From NCBI GenBank assembly GCA_902509905.1, contig CABWZI010000004.1:48503-112502 (forward strand): a stretch of 64,000 nt of DNA, written 5' to 3'. The position numbers were made by a program, and so were the translations under genes. Below are positions 33,991 to 44,323 of the stretch, in pieces. Position 1 is the first letter of the stretch; each line of letters opens with the position of its first letter. This DNA is from an uncultured Gammaproteobacteria bacterium (lineage in GTDB: Bacteria; Pseudomonadota; Gammaproteobacteria; PS1; Pseudothioglobaceae). A model generated the notes under the pieces. The model did no database searches and was not told the DNA's origin. It saw only the letters and a list, made by a program, of their open reading frames with translations.

Positions 33991-34773
33991 TTATCCGGGT
34001 ATTGCCTGGTAATAACCGTTCTCCTTTATCACTCTAATAGGCCAATCAAACAGATTGGTTAGGTTGGTATTGGTTAAGATTTGATCTTTATCGCCATCCT
34101 CAATCACCCTGCCCTCTTTCAATAGAATAACTCTTTTGACCTCAGGTGGTATCTCATGAATATGGTGCGTGACCAGGATCACTTTTTTCCCCATACTGAT
34201 GAGCTCTCTAATAATTTCAAGGTACTGAAAGCAAGTACTCATATCAAGGCCACTGGTTGGCTCGTCAAAAACTAGAACGGCTGGATCATTAACGAGTGAT
34301 CTGGCAAGCAGGAATTTTCTTTGCTCTCCTGTAGACAGGGCAGAGAACTCTCTGTCTTTTAGGTCAGTGATTGATAAAAGATCCATAACCTCTTTGGCTC
34401 GACCTAACTTAGCGTCATCAAACTCCTGGTGCTGCCATATGCCATCACTCGAATAAAAGCCTGAAAGCACAACATATAGACCTATCGCAGTGCTTGAATA
34501 GCCGTACTGAAGGTGCTGTGAAACGACTCCCAAGTTGGATCGAAGTTCATCCACATTCCACCTGTCTTTCTCAAAGATTTTAAGGCTGCTATCTTTATTC
34601 TCAACGATATAGAGCTCTCTATTTAGAAGCTTAAGGAGTGTGGTTTTGCCAGAGCCATTTGGGCCAAGGATAACTGTGCTTTGACTCTCATCTATTGTCA
34701 GTGAGAAGTCGTCAAGGACTTTGTTTCTTCCTTGAAATACCGTTATATTTTGAAAATCGATAATATTCATCAA
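33991..34773 (-). CDS. ABC transporter ATP-binding protein (ModF/YlmA-like)
   Basis: 260 residues, single nucleotide-binding domain. Walker A is LGPNGSGKTTLL, the signature is LSTGEQRKFLLARSL (an STGE variant of SGGQ), Walker B is VLVFDEPTSGLD, and the H-loop is VTHHIHEIPPEV. The HHIHEIPP region is typical of lone ATPases near molybdate ModF and YlmA. There is no permease neighbour, so the partner is unknown. The start could be the second Met. Confidence 0.8.
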   Translation of the reverse strand: MMNIIDFQNITVFQGRNKVLDDFSLTIDESQSTVILGPNGSGKTTLLKLLNRELYIVENKDSSLKIFEKDRWNVDELRSNLGVVSQHLQYGYSSTAIGLYVVLSGFYSSDGIWQHQEFDDAKLGRAKEVMDLLSITDLKDREFSALSTGEQRKFLLARSLVNDPAVLVFDEPTSGLDMSTCFQYLEIIRELISMGKKVILVTHHIHEIPPEVKRVILLKEGRVIEDGDKDQILTNTNLTNLFDWPIRVIKENGYYQAIPG

Positions 34774-34837
34774 TATCCACTAAAGCATCAAATAGCAAAG
34801 AAGCTTGGTAATCATACCATGAGATTTAAGGATTACT

Positions 34838-35737
34838 TTAACTAGCTTTCTTGAAACTCAGGCGCGGCAATAGTTGAGACAAGAACATTCCTGCTAGCAT
34901 CAGTGTACAGCCGATAAGCCCCCGAGTTGACAAGTTTTCATCCAGGATAAGCCATCCACCAAGGACAGCAAATGCTCCCTCTAAACCCAAAATTATCGCT
35001 GCATGCGAGGATTTAGCATGCTGCTGAGCAACCACTTGCAACGTATACCCTACTCCAATCGACATAATGCCGGCATAGAGGAGCGGAATCGCAGTATCCA
35101 TAATCATCTGCCAAGTAATTACTTCTATAGCAACTGCTATAAAAAGACTTAAGACGCCAGAGACAAAGTATTGAATCAGTGAAAGCTTCAATGGGTCCAT
35201 TCTCTTGGCAACATAGCCAACCACTAAAATGTGCGCGGCAAAGAAGACGGCGCATATGAGTTGAAGGAGGTCGCCCCTGGCAATACTGAAGTCATCATTG
35301 ATGCTCAGCAGATAGAGTCCTATGACGGCAATGAAGGCGCCCAGCCAGGTACCAGAGCCAGTTCGCTGACCAAAAAATATGGCAATTATTGGAACAAAAA
35401 AGATGTAAAGACCAGTTATAAAGCCTGCTTTTCCAGCAGTGGTGTATTGGATTCCAACTTGCTGGAAACTCGAAGCCATAAATAAAAATAATCCAGCAAT
35501 AAAGCCTGCGAACAAGAGCTTTTTAGTGGACGTTTCTTTATTCTCCTGAGGTTTATTCTTTTTAGATAAATACCAAACGATTGGAAACAAAAAAACAGTG
35601 CCAATAAAAAACCTTGCAGTGTTGAAAAGAAATGGACCCATCGTCTCCATCCCCTCTCTCTGAGCAACAAAGGCAAAGCCCCATATCGCTGCTGCAAGAA
35701 GCATAAGAAGATCTGCTCTAATTGCTTGTGATTTCAT
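34838..35737 (-). CDS. EamA/DMT-superfamily transporter
   Basis: 299 residues with ten predicted membrane spans in two EamA repeats (first LLMLLAAAIWGFAFVAQREG, second starting near residue 155). A common bacterial YedA/RhaT-like exporter type; substrate not predictable. It is the last of three consecutive DMT genes on this strand but is clearly less related to the other two. Five bases separate it from the upstream gene. Confidence 0.85.
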   Translation of the reverse strand: MKSQAIRADLLMLLAAAIWGFAFVAQREGMETMGPFLFNTARFFIGTVFLFPIVWYLSKKNKPQENKETSTKKLLFAGFIAGLFLFMASSFQQVGIQYTTAGKAGFITGLYIFFVPIIAIFFGQRTGSGTWLGAFIAVIGLYLLSINDDFSIARGDLLQLICAVFFAAHILVVGYVAKRMDPLKLSLIQYFVSGVLSLFIAVAIEVITWQMIMDTAIPLLYAGIMSIGVGYTLQVVAQQHAKSSHAAIILGLEGAFAVLGGWLILDENLSTRGLIGCTLMLAGMFLSQLLPRLSFKKAS

Positions 35738-35742
35738 AAATT

Positions 35743-36597
35743 TTAATTTTTTGATTGTCTAGCACTATAAATTGAGTGAATAAATAAAGTTAAAACGACT
35801 ATTACACCACCAAATACAGCATTATTCGATAACTCCTCCTTGAGAACGAGCCAGGCCAACAAAGTACCAATCACGGTCCCCATTGGAAAGAATATAGCGA
35901 CTTCAGGTGCGGGAATGTATTGAGGTGCAATTGTAATCAATGTAAATGAGATTGCAACTAAAACACTACTGATGATAATATAAGTCATCGCTTGCGAGGT
36001 CAGTGTTAATGACTCTGCAAAGATTAATCCAACTAGGGTGATAAATAAACCATTGATCGCCATAGCTGGAACCATATTCACCTCTTTATATTTTCTGAGC
36101 AAAGTAAAAGAAAATCCGCCCGTTGTAACAGATGCAAGAGCAAACAAACTTCCCTTTAAATTTAGCCCACTGGTATCTCCAGACATGACAATGTAAATTC
36201 CAAAGAAAACAACAACCATTGCTAGCCAGGTAAAAATCTTTGGCTTTTCCCTTAAGAGCAGGAACGAAACCAAGGCCACCATGAGCGGCGAAGCACTAAT
36301 AATCACCAAAGTTTTAGCTAGTGTCGTGTAGTGAATAGCAAGAATAAATGTGGCGCCTCCAAGGCCAGTCAAACAGCCAATTAAAATCCCTTCTTTTCCG
36401 ATACTCTTTATCTCATTTACAGCTCTTGAGCCATAGCCAATGAAGAGAATAATTAATATACTGAGAGCAAAAAAGATGCCTCTCCAAAACAGAATTGTAA
36501 AACTGTCTGAGTCAGCCAACTTTACAAGTATCCCTTCGGGCGTGAGCACGAGGACACCAAAGAAAGCAATGAGGAGACCTTTTAAGTGATTAGACAT
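35743..36597 (-). CDS. EamA/DMT-superfamily transporter
   Basis: 284 residues, ten membrane spans in two EamA repeats. It is a paralogue of the next gene: both begin with a NHLKGLL segment, have (F)TILFWRG near residue 35-45 and share RKYK.VNMVPAMAINGL-type sequences in the middle. Tandem duplication is likely. Substrate unknown. Confidence 0.85.
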   Translation of the reverse strand: MSNHLKGLLIAFFGVLVLTPEGILVKLADSDSFTILFWRGIFFALSILIILFIGYGSRAVNEIKSIGKEGILIGCLTGLGGATFILAIHYTTLAKTLVIISASPLMVALVSFLLLREKPKIFTWLAMVVVFFGIYIVMSGDTSGLNLKGSLFALASVTTGGFSFTLLRKYKEVNMVPAMAINGLFITLVGLIFAESLTLTSQAMTYIIISSVLVAISFTLITIAPQYIPAPEVAIFFPMGTVIGTLLAWLVLKEELSNNAVFGGVIVVLTLFIHSIYSARQSKN

Positions 36598-36633
36598 GAC
36601 TATTGCAACAAACCTATTGCATCAACTGCTTGT

Positions 36634-37512
36634 CTAATCAATTTGATTTTTGGCAAGCCTAGTGCTATACCATGAATGTAAAAACAGTGTGACGATCACA
36701 ATACTGCCCCCAACAAGAGCGTTGACAGAAGGCACCTCACTAATAACATACCAAGCAATGAGAGAGCCTAAGACCGTTTCTAGAGGCATTATCATCCCAA
36801 CTTCGGCAGCAGGCATATACCTAGGAGCAATTGTAATCAAACTAAACGAGATGGAGAGTATCGCTCCCATTGCAATAATGTAACCTACTACCTCAGCCGG
36901 TACAGTAATTTGATTGGCCATTAAGAATGCAATTAAGGCAGCAATAAGGCCACCAATAGCGTTCACTGGAACCATGTTGACGTGTTTATATTTTCGAGTC
37001 AGAGTAAAGGTAAAACCCATCATCACAGCGGTAATCAATGCAAAGAAGTCACCAACAAGACTCTTGCCACCAAAGCTACCACTCATCACTATATAAATAC
37101 CTATAAAAACGATGATCATCGCGGCCCAAGTGATTAGACTGGACTTCTCTTTCAGTAAAAACCAGGCAACGATTGCAATCATAATGGGGCCAGTACTAAT
37201 AATGACTAGTGCGTTAGCAATTGAAGTGTAGACGATAGCAAACACAAATGTGCCTGTACTGATTCCAGAAAAAAGACCAATTACTAGACCACCTTTTCCA
37301 ATGTTTTTGAACTCAGCAATTGTTTTACTTCGATACTTAATGAGAACGAGAAGAGAAACTCCAACTGCATAAAGCAAACCCCTCCAGAACAAAACAGTCC
37401 AGCTGTCAACCTCGGAGGATGCCTCTTCTACAAGCCTAATTAAAACTGAGTCTGGACTTAAAATAACTACTGCAAAAATAGTCATCAAAAGGCCTTTTAG
37501 ATGGTTTGTCAT
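36634..37512 (-). CDS. EamA/DMT-superfamily transporter
   Basis: 292 residues, ten membrane spans. It starts MTNHLKGLLMTIFAVVILSP and matches the neighbour at 35743-36597 along its length, with a few extra residues near 30 (EEASSEVDSW). First gene of the three-gene DMT run, gap 36 bases to the next. Likely an exporter of amino acids or small metabolites; substrate not determined. Confidence 0.85.
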   Translation of the reverse strand: MTNHLKGLLMTIFAVVILSPDSVLIRLVEEASSEVDSWTVLFWRGLLYAVGVSLLVLIKYRSKTIAEFKNIGKGGLVIGLFSGISTGTFVFAIVYTSIANALVIISTGPIMIAIVAWFLLKEKSSLITWAAMIIVFIGIYIVMSGSFGGKSLVGDFFALITAVMMGFTFTLTRKYKHVNMVPVNAIGGLIAALIAFLMANQITVPAEVVGYIIAMGAILSISFSLITIAPRYMPAAEVGMIMPLETVLGSLIAWYVISEVPSVNALVGGSIVIVTLFLHSWYSTRLAKNQID

Positions 37513-37582
37513 GCAGCCCTCAAAATCAAAAGTAAACGCTCAAAATCTTTTGATTATGAACAGTCGACAATCGATTAAAGAT

Positions 37583-38173
37583 TTAGTTAAAGATTAAAGA
37601 ATCTTTCTGATTGAAAATTTGTAAATTTGAATAGTTCCTAAGAGCAATATAAGCACCAAATATAGCACCGGACCAGACTAAATCACCAGCAATTGTATTT
37701 TGGAAAAAAGGAATCGCCATAGTGTAACAAAGCACAAGACCTTCAAAGGTCTTTGCATACATCGGTGAAAACGCCCATACAGCAAAGTTAGTTGCAATAA
37801 AGAAGACTGTTGAACTTGCAAGCGCAGCACCAACAATTCTTAGGGCGCCAAGCTTTCTTTGAAGGAAGTTTTTGAAAACGATTGGAAAAAGTAAAGCCAG
37901 ATAAACAACAAACATCGACTTTGATCCGAACCAGTTCGCTGAAAGAGAGCCAAAAGCAAAATAGTCGCAAAGCAGCATTGTAACCACTACAGCAACAATC
38001 GCCATGTATCTTTTTACAAAAATAAAGCCTGCGAAAAGTGCAATTGCAGCCATTGGTGTAAAGTTTGGTGGATGAGGTAAAAGTCGTCCAGCGACGCCTA
38101 GGGCAATTAAGACTGCCAAAATAACTAGATAACTAAAACTTGAATTAAGTTTGTAATCTTGATTGTCCATCAT
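37583..38173 (-). CDS. Membrane protein of the DUF6580 type (ECF-like substrate component)
   Basis: 196 residues with five or six membrane spans. The conserved opening RLLPHPPNFTPMAAIALFAG is the hallmark of the DUF6580 family, which resembles the S components of ECF vitamin transporters. It lies 31 bases after a gene for a secreted DUF4430-like domain, a pairing that suggests capture of a small ligand. No ECF ATPases or T component are nearby. Confidence 0.75.
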   Translation of the reverse strand: MMDNQDYKLNSSFSYLVILAVLIALGVAGRLLPHPPNFTPMAAIALFAGFIFVKRYMAIVAVVVTMLLCDYFAFGSLSANWFGSKSMFVVYLALLFPIVFKNFLQRKLGALRIVGAALASSTVFFIATNFAVWAFSPMYAKTFEGLVLCYTMAIPFFQNTIAGDLVWSGAIFGAYIALRNYSNLQIFNQKDSLIFN

Positions 38174-38204
38174 TTCTCTCCAAATAATTTGAAATAATCA
38201 TATC

Positions 38205-38579
38205 TTAAAAAGCTTCCATATTCAAGCGAATAAATGTATCTTCAGAAAGAATAACATCATGCGCGCCTACCATAGACATTGTGCCGTTAACATACAAGGC
38301 CCAATAGGTATTCCCAACAGCCTCTACTCCGCCCAAAGACATAATCTGAGGACCAAAACTTGTATCTTTAACCCCGACAACTATCAGCTGCCTAATAGCA
38401 TCATAGGCATTAATTCCTGTCTCGACCTGCTTGACTGCTGTTAAATTGATATGCTCAGCCGAGGTAATTGCTAGAGACAATTGAACCTTTTCAATTGAGT
38501 TGTCAGCTAATACAGACAACGGCTGGAATGAAAACAAACCAATCAAAAATATCGCTAAGATTTTGAGGTTAGGTCTCAT
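38205..38579 (-). CDS. Secreted DUF4430-like protein
   Basis: 124 residues: a signal peptide (1-25) and a single domain of about 95 residues. The segment INAYDAIRQLI, then FGPQIMSLGGV and YWALYVNGT, resembles DUF4430, related to the C-terminal beta domain of cobalamin carriers such as intrinsic factor. Probably a periplasmic ligand-binding protein feeding the adjacent DUF6580 membrane protein. The ligand is inferred at best to be a vitamin-like compound. No cobalamin riboswitch is visible upstream (82 bases). Confidence 0.7.
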   Translation of the reverse strand: MRPNLKILAIFLIGLFSFQPLSVLADNSIEKVQLSLAITSAEHINLTAVKQVETGINAYDAIRQLIVVGVKDTSFGPQIMSLGGVEAVGNTYWALYVNGTMSMVGAHDVILSEDTFIRLNMEAF

Positions 38580-38661
38580 TGAGCTTAAGGGTTGATTAAA
38601 AGGTCGAATTTTATATCAAAAACAAGAAACTGCAAGAGGCAACAACAAAAATATTTCCAAC

Positions 38662-40065
38662 TCAGAAAGGAAACTTCTTGTTTCCAAATCCAGGCATTTT
38701 AGAAAGATCTGGCATCCCGCCTTGACCTTGCATCCCTTCCATTTGTTGCATCATCTTTTTCATCTTGCCGCCTTTCATTTTTTTCATTGTTTTTTGCATT
38801 TTTTCAAACTGCTTGAGCAGCTTGTTGACGTGCTGAACATCAGTGCCCGATCCTGCAGCTATTCTTTTTTTACGTGACCCTTTAATGAGGTTGACATGGT
38901 TTCTTTCTTTCGGAGTCATTGAATTAATAATGGCAATCATTCTGGAGCTCTCTTTGTCACCAATCATTTGATTTTTAACACTTTGAGGCATTTGTCCCAT
39001 GCCTGGAAGCTTATCCATAAGAGCGCCCATACCTCCCATATCCTGCATTTGAATGAGTTGGTCTCTCATGTCATCCAGATCGAAGCGGCCTTTTGCCATC
39101 TTCTGAACATTTTTTTGTGCCTTTTTATGGTCAACCTTCTTGGAAATCTCATCGACCAACGAAAGTACGTCACCCATTCCGAGAATCCTTGAAACCAATC
39201 TATCCGGATGAAATGGCTCCAACGCATCAGTCTTTTCACCGACACCCATAAACTTGATTGGCTTTCCAGTAATATGCCTGACAGAGAGCGCAGCACCGCC
39301 TCTCGCATCACCATCCGTTTTAGTAAGGATCACACCTGTTAACGGTAACACATCAGAGAACGCTTTTGCAGTATGTGCTGCGTCCTGACCTGTCATTGAA
39401 TCAACAACAAAGAGGGTTTCAATGGGGTTTACTTGCTTCTGAAGGATCTGTATCTCAGACATCATCTGCTCATCAATAGCAAGCCTTCCCGCAGTATCGA
39501 CTAAAAGTACATCATGAAACTGAGACTGTGCTTGTTTTTTTGCATCAGCAACAATTTTTTCTGGCCTCTCATCTACAGTTGAAGGAAAAAAATCGACCTC
39601 TATCTCTTGGGCGAGAACTTTCAGCTGTTCTATCGCAGCTGGCCTATAGACGTCAGCACTAACCACCAGAACCTTCTTTTTTTGATCTTCCTTTAAAAAT
39701 CGAGCTAACTTTGCAATCGAGGTTGTCTTACCAGAACCCTGGAGACCAGCAACCATAACGACCGCAGGTGGCTGAGTTGCTAGATTGAGAGACTCATTTT
39801 GTCCACCAATCACCTCTGTAAGCTCTGACTCAACTAACTTGATGAAGGCTTGAGATGGGTTTAACCCTTCGCCAACCTTAAGGCCAATAGCTTTTGTTTG
39901 AACCCTTTCAATGAAATACTTTATGACGTCCAGCGCAACATCAGCCTCGAGAAGAGATCTTCTTACCTCACGGATAGCCTCCTTGATGTTGGCTTCTGAT
40001 AACTTATTTTTTCCCTGTAGGGCTTTAAAACTGTTGGATAGACGGTCTGTTAAATTATCAAACAT
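38662..40065 (-). CDS. ffh: Signal recognition particle protein Ffh
   Basis: 467 residues. N domain, GTPase G domain (G1 GLQGSGKTTSIAK, G3 DTAGRL, G4 TKTDGDARGG), then the methionine-rich M domain (MKKMKGGKMKKMMQQMEGMQ) that binds 4.5S RNA and signal sequences. Co-translational targeting of membrane proteins. Its gene is divergent from the ypjD-like gene, as in E. coli. Confidence 0.97.
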   Translation of the reverse strand: MFDNLTDRLSNSFKALQGKNKLSEANIKEAIREVRRSLLEADVALDVIKYFIERVQTKAIGLKVGEGLNPSQAFIKLVESELTEVIGGQNESLNLATQPPAVVMVAGLQGSGKTTSIAKLARFLKEDQKKKVLVVSADVYRPAAIEQLKVLAQEIEVDFFPSTVDERPEKIVADAKKQAQSQFHDVLLVDTAGRLAIDEQMMSEIQILQKQVNPIETLFVVDSMTGQDAAHTAKAFSDVLPLTGVILTKTDGDARGGAALSVRHITGKPIKFMGVGEKTDALEPFHPDRLVSRILGMGDVLSLVDEISKKVDHKKAQKNVQKMAKGRFDLDDMRDQLIQMQDMGGMGALMDKLPGMGQMPQSVKNQMIGDKESSRMIAIINSMTPKERNHVNLIKGSRKKRIAAGSGTDVQHVNKLLKQFEKMQKTMKKMKGGKMKKMMQQMEGMQGQGGMPDLSKMPGFGNKKFPF

Positions 40066-40115
40066 TATGTTCTGGTTGACTGAAATATATTATTATATAA
40101 GCTTTTGCAAAGCCA

Positions 40116-40913
40116 TTGCTAGAGATGCCATTACTACACACTCTGCCATTTATTACTTACCTGATTGCTGGTCTTTTGCTTACCAGATATTTTGTACTAG
40201 ATACGGTTTCAAATCAACACAGGGTTATAGTTAATTTATTGCTCTTTGTTGCGTGCTCGTCTCATGGCTATATCTTGTTTGAGCTCTGGCAGCATGAAGG
40301 CGTATTCTTTGGATTAACGGTTAGCGTTTCTTTTGTTGCCTGGGTAGTAGCAACGCTGTTGTTTTTGACCTCATTCACTAAGCCTATTCACTCTCTTGGA
40401 ATCATCGTATACCCGTTGAGTGCAATTGCAGTGATTGTAGCCTTTCTCTATCCTGGCTCAGGAGGAAAATTACTATCAATCTCAATAGCAGCACACGTAT
40501 TTTTGTCCATTGGTGCATACGCTCTTCTCTCTCTGGCTGTTGGACAATCACTGCTTCTGAGCATTCAAGAGCGCTTTCTTCATGAACACAACTTCAACAC
40601 TTTTGTAGATAAACTTCCTGCACTTCAAACTATGGAAGATTTTTTATATCAAACTTTAAAGATGGGCTTCTTACTGCTCACACTGTCACTCATCTCAGGC
40701 TACCTCTATATCAGTGATTTTTTCACTCAGCAGCTGACCTATAAGACAATCCTATCTGTTTTGGCTTGGCTTGGTTTTGCTGGTATCTTGTTTGCACACA
40801 TGGTTTTCGGAATCAGGGGTAAATTAATTGTTTTATTAACTCAAATAGCTTTTGCTGTATTGCTTTTATCTTACTTTGGAACTAAATTCTTCATAGAAGT
40901 CTTTGCCTTATGA
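40116..40913 (+). CDS. YpjD/CcsA-like cytochrome assembly membrane protein
   Basis: 265 residues, eight membrane spans, cytochrome c assembly/CcsA superfamily. His residues in spans (AAHVFLSIGAYALLSLAVGQS, FAHMVFGIRGK) match the conserved pattern. Gene order next to ffh agrees with ypjD (corE) of other gammaproteobacteria. ATG at 40125 (MPLLHTL) is an equally good start. Function in heme handling or ion tolerance is inferred from relatives. Confidence 0.8.
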   Translation: MLEMPLLHTLPFITYLIAGLLLTRYFVLDTVSNQHRVIVNLLLFVACSSHGYILFELWQHEGVFFGLTVSVSFVAWVVATLLFLTSFTKPIHSLGIIVYPLSAIAVIVAFLYPGSGGKLLSISIAAHVFLSIGAYALLSLAVGQSLLLSIQERFLHEHNFNTFVDKLPALQTMEDFLYQTLKMGFLLLTLSLISGYLYISDFFTQQLTYKTILSVLAWLGFAGILFAHMVFGIRGKLIVLLTQIAFAVLLLSYFGTKFFIEVFAL

Positions 40914-41305
40914 GCTCTGAATTTAAAACACTCAAAGGCGAATGTTTATGTGGCGAAGTTTCATGGGAGCTCTCAGGCCCCTATGAATTTTTTGGGATGT
41001 GTCAATGCTCAAGGTGCAGAAAGGTAACGGGCGCTGCATTTGCAACGAACCTCTTTGTCAAAGCGAATCAATTTAGGTGGATTTCAGGTCAAGAGAATAC
41101 GGGTCAATATACTTTAGAGCTGCCTAATACTTTTGGGAATGCTTTCTGTAAAAAATGCGGCTCAAGAGCGCCAAGATTTATACCTTCAAAAGGATGGATG
41201 TTGGCACCACTGGGAAGCACTATGGAAATCCCTGAAATTAAGCCAACATTGGTTTGCGCTAAAGACCACACAGACTGGTTTAGCGGTCTTGAAAAGATAG
41301 TTTAG
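40910..41305 (+). CDS. GFA-family (CENP-V/GFA) zinc protein
   Basis: 131 residues with the GFA fold's cysteine pattern: [28 protein letters not shown] and [10 protein letters not shown]. These bind two zinc ions. The family contains glutathione-dependent formaldehyde-activating enzyme, but most members have no known reaction. The start overlaps the ypjD-like stop by four bases, and the end overlaps lepA on the other strand by four bases. Confidence 0.85.
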   Translation: MSSEFKTLKGECLCGEVSWELSGPYEFFGMCQCSRCRKVTGAAFATNLFVKANQFRWISGQENTGQYTLELPNTFGNAFCKKCGSRAPRFIPSKGWMLAPLGSTMEIPEIKPTLVCAKDHTDWFSGLEKIV

Positions 41306-43089
41306 TCAATATGAAGTACAGCAAGGAATGCCTCTTGCGGAATGTCTACCCTTCCAATCGATCTCATTCTTTTCTTGCCCTTCTTTTGCTTTTCGAGTAG
41401 CTTTCTTTTTCTGGTTATATCTCCACCATAACACTTTGCTGTTACATTCTTTCTGAGCGCCTTAACGTTAGTACGAGAAATAATCTTAACTCCAATGCAG
41501 GCCTGAATAGCAACATCAAACATTTGCCTTGGAATAAGCTCTTTCATCTTTCCAGCAATCTCTCTCCCTTTGTAGACAGAGTTATCCCTATGGATAATCA
41601 GTGCTAAAGCATCAACGCCTTCATTATTAATGAGAATATCTAAGCGGATTAAGTCTGAGGCTTGGTAGCGTTCAAACTGATAGTCCATTGAGGCAAACCC
41701 TCTGGAGACAGACTTTAACTTGTCAAAGAAATCCAAGACAACTTCATTCAGAGGTAATTCGTAAACGATAGATACCTGCCTACCCATATAGTTAATGCTT
41801 TTCTGAACCCCTCTTTTTTCCACGCACAGGCTTATGACAGGACCAACATATTCACTAGTCACCAGAATATTTGCTGTAATGATAGGCTCTCTGAACTCTG
41901 CTATGGTTTGAACTGGTGGAAGCTTTGAGGGACTATCAATTCTCGATACATTGCCCTTAGTATCTAATATTTCATAGATTACAGTAGGAGCTGTGGTTAT
42001 TAAATCTAAATCATACTCACGCTCAAGCCTCTCCTGAACAATTTCCATATGCAGAAGACCTAAAAAGCCAATTCTAAATCCAAACCCTAAAGCATCTGAA
42101 TTTTCAGGCTCGTACTGCAAAGCTGCGTCATTGAGTCGAAGCTTTCCAAGCGCATCTCTAAATTTTTCATAATCCTCACCCGAGGTCGGGAATAGACCAG
42201 CAAAAACACGAGGCTGGACTGGTTTAAAGCCATCAAGTGGCAACTCAACAGGGTTTTTACTGCCAGTAATCGTATCACCAACTGGTGCGCCATCAATATT
42301 CTTAATGCTAGCAATCAAGTAGCCAACCTCACCCGCCTTGAGGCTTTCTGTTTTAGTTCTCTTGGGAGTAAAAATACCTACCTCATCGACCAGGTGCTCA
42401 TTTTTATTGGAAAAGATTTTAATTTTTGTTTTGGCCTTGATCTCGCCATCGATGACTCTAATTAAGGAAACAACTCCAAGATAGTTATCAAACCAAGAGT
42501 CAATAATCAGCGCCTTGATTGGGGCATCTAGTTCACCCTCGGGTGATGGAATTTTTTCTACAATCTGCTCTAGTATTTCTTCTATACCGATTCCAGATTT
42601 GGCACTCGCATGAACTGCGTCATGCGCCTCAACCCCTACTACATCTTCAATCTCATCCACCACCCTCTCGGGCTCAGCGGCTGGGAGATCTATCTTGTTT
42701 AGAACAGCTAAAACCTCTAACCCCTGATCTATTGCAGTGTAACAATTCGCAACAGTCTGAGCTTCAACGCCTTGTGAAGCATCTACAATGAGTAAAGCAC
42801 CCTCGCAAGCTGAGAGCGAGCGAGAGACCTCATATGAAAAATCTACGTGTCCAGGAGTGTCAATAAAGTTCAGCTGATAAGTCTCTCCATCCCTTGCCTT
42901 GTAATTCAAAGAGACGCTTTGAGACTTAATTGTAATCCCTCTCTCCTTCTCAATATCCATAGAGTCAAGAACCTGTGAGGACATCTCTCGATCAGTTAAA
43001 CCGCCACAGAATTGAATGAAGCGATCAGCAATGGTTGACTTGCCGTGATCGATGTGAGCAATGATAGAAAAATTTCGGATTTTTGGCAT
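41302..43089 (-). CDS. lepA: Elongation factor 4 (LepA)
   Basis: 595 residues. G1 [15 protein letters not shown]2 region RGITIKSQ, G3 DTPGHVDF, G4 NKIDLP. LepA-specific C-terminal domain ends with [20 protein letters not shown]. Ribosome-associated GTPase acting in translation under stress and in 30S biogenesis. No signal peptidase lepB follows it. Confidence 0.97.
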   Translation of the reverse strand: MPKIRNFSIIAHIDHGKSTIADRFIQFCGGLTDREMSSQVLDSMDIEKERGITIKSQSVSLNYKARDGETYQLNFIDTPGHVDFSYEVSRSLSACEGALLIVDASQGVEAQTVANCYTAIDQGLEVLAVLNKIDLPAAEPERVVDEIEDVVGVEAHDAVHASAKSGIGIEEILEQIVEKIPSPEGELDAPIKALIIDSWFDNYLGVVSLIRVIDGEIKAKTKIKIFSNKNEHLVDEVGIFTPKRTKTESLKAGEVGYLIASIKNIDGAPVGDTITGSKNPVELPLDGFKPVQPRVFAGLFPTSGEDYEKFRDALGKLRLNDAALQYEPENSDALGFGFRIGFLGLLHMEIVQERLEREYDLDLITTAPTVIYEILDTKGNVSRIDSPSKLPPVQTIAEFREPIITANILVTSEYVGPVISLCVEKRGVQKSINYMGRQVSIVYELPLNEVVLDFFDKLKSVSRGFASMDYQFERYQASDLIRLDILINNEGVDALALIIHRDNSVYKGREIAGKMKELIPRQMFDVAIQACIGVKIISRTNVKALRKNVTAKCYGGDITRKRKLLEKQKKGKKRMRSIGRVDIPQEAFLAVLHID

Positions 43090-43140
43090 ATCAATGATAA
43101 AATGAATGCTTTTAATTTAAACCATGAGATTATATCGTAT

Positions 43141-43590
43141 ATGAATAAAGTAAACCCTACTACATGTGTCGCAACAAGTGATCAAAATGTCAATATTCCT
43201 GATGACCAAGGAAGAAACATTGTTCTCTACTTCTACCCTAAGGATGACACTCCAGGATGCACCATTGAAGGCAACGACTTTACTAGGCTCAATGACGCTT
43301 TTGCTGAGAATAATTCTGTTGTATACGGCGTCTCTAGAGACTCAATTGCATCCCATGAAAAATTCATCAACAAATTTAATTATACGATTGACCTGATCTC
43401 AGATGAAGATGAGTCTCTTTGTAAGCAGTTTGATGTACTCAAGCTCAAAAAAATGTATGGCAAAGAGCATATCGGAATTGTCAGATCCACTTTTGTAATA
43501 AGTCCTGATGGTGACATTCTCAAACAATGGGACAAAGTTAAAGTTGATGGGCACGCTGAGGAAGTTCTAGACTTTGTAAAGTCGCTATGA
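43141..43590 (+). CDS. bcp: Peroxiredoxin of the BCP/PrxQ type
   Basis: 149 residues from the ATG at 43141; an upstream in-frame start would run into the lepA 5' end and add residues with no homology. The peroxidatic cysteine is in DDTPGCTIEGNDF; the resolving cysteine five residues later, found in many BCPs, is missing, so this is a 1-Cys or alternative type. Reduces peroxides in the cytoplasm. Overlaps ubiG by four bases. Confidence 0.88.
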   Translation: MNKVNPTTCVATSDQNVNIPDDQGRNIVLYFYPKDDTPGCTIEGNDFTRLNDAFAENNSVVYGVSRDSIASHEKFINKFNYTIDLISDEDESLCKQFDVLKLKKMYGKEHIGIVRSTFVISPDGDILKQWDKVKVDGHAEEVLDFVKSL

Positions 43591-44291
43591 ATTCAAACGT
43601 TGATCACGAAGAGGTAAATAAATTTGCAGCACTAGCAGCGCGCTGGTGGGACAGAGATTCTGAATTTAAACCGCTTCATGACATTAACCCGCTTCGTCTA
43701 AACTATATCAAGGAGCAGTGCGGAGGAAGTCTCGAAGGTAAGCGCATACTTGATGTTGGCTGTGGTGGTGGAATACTGAGTGAATCCTTAGCTCTTGAAG
43801 GCGCTACTGTGGTGGGAATTGACCTAGCTGAAGCGGGCCTTGAAGTTGCTAAGCTTCACCTTCTTGAATCAGGTCTTGATATTGAGTATCAATCAATATC
43901 TGCTGAAGATTTAGCTGAAAAAGAATCCGAGTCTTTCGATGTCATTGCTTGTCTTGAGATGCTAGAGCATGTCCCGGATCCCTCACTTGTGATTGAGGCC
44001 TGCTCAAAATTAATTAAACCAAATGGACAAATATTCTTCTCAACCATTAATAGGAATCCAAAGTCTTATTTCTTTGCAATAGTTGGCGCTGAGTATGTCT
44101 TAAATCTCCTACCCAAAGGCACACACAACTATGAAAAGTTCATTCGCCCCAGCGAAATAGATGGGTGGGCTAGACCTTATGGTTTGTCGATTAGCTCAAT
44201 GATTGGCATGACTTACAACCCAATAACAAAGAAATACAAACTTGGTGACGATGTCAGTGTCAATTACATTGTCCATTATAAGAAAAAGTAA
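43587..44291 (+). CDS. ubiG: Ubiquinone biosynthesis O-methyltransferase UbiG
   Basis: 234 residues. Starts NVDHEEVNKFAALAARWWD, the UbiG signature, with SAM motif I LDVGCGGGILSESLA and later the FSTINRNPKSYFFAIVGAEY stretch. Performs both O-methylations in ubiquinone synthesis. The ATG overlaps the bcp TGA. Confidence 0.95.
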   Translation: MNSNVDHEEVNKFAALAARWWDRDSEFKPLHDINPLRLNYIKEQCGGSLEGKRILDVGCGGGILSESLALEGATVVGIDLAEAGLEVAKLHLLESGLDIEYQSISAEDLAEKESESFDVIACLEMLEHVPDPSLVIEACSKLIKPNGQIFFSTINRNPKSYFFAIVGAEYVLNLLPKGTHNYEKFIRPSEIDGWARPYGLSISSMIGMTYNPITKKYKLGDDVSVNYIVHYKKK

Positions 44292-44323
44292 AGTCTATTT
44301 TAGGGTGCTTGGTCAAAGAGCAA

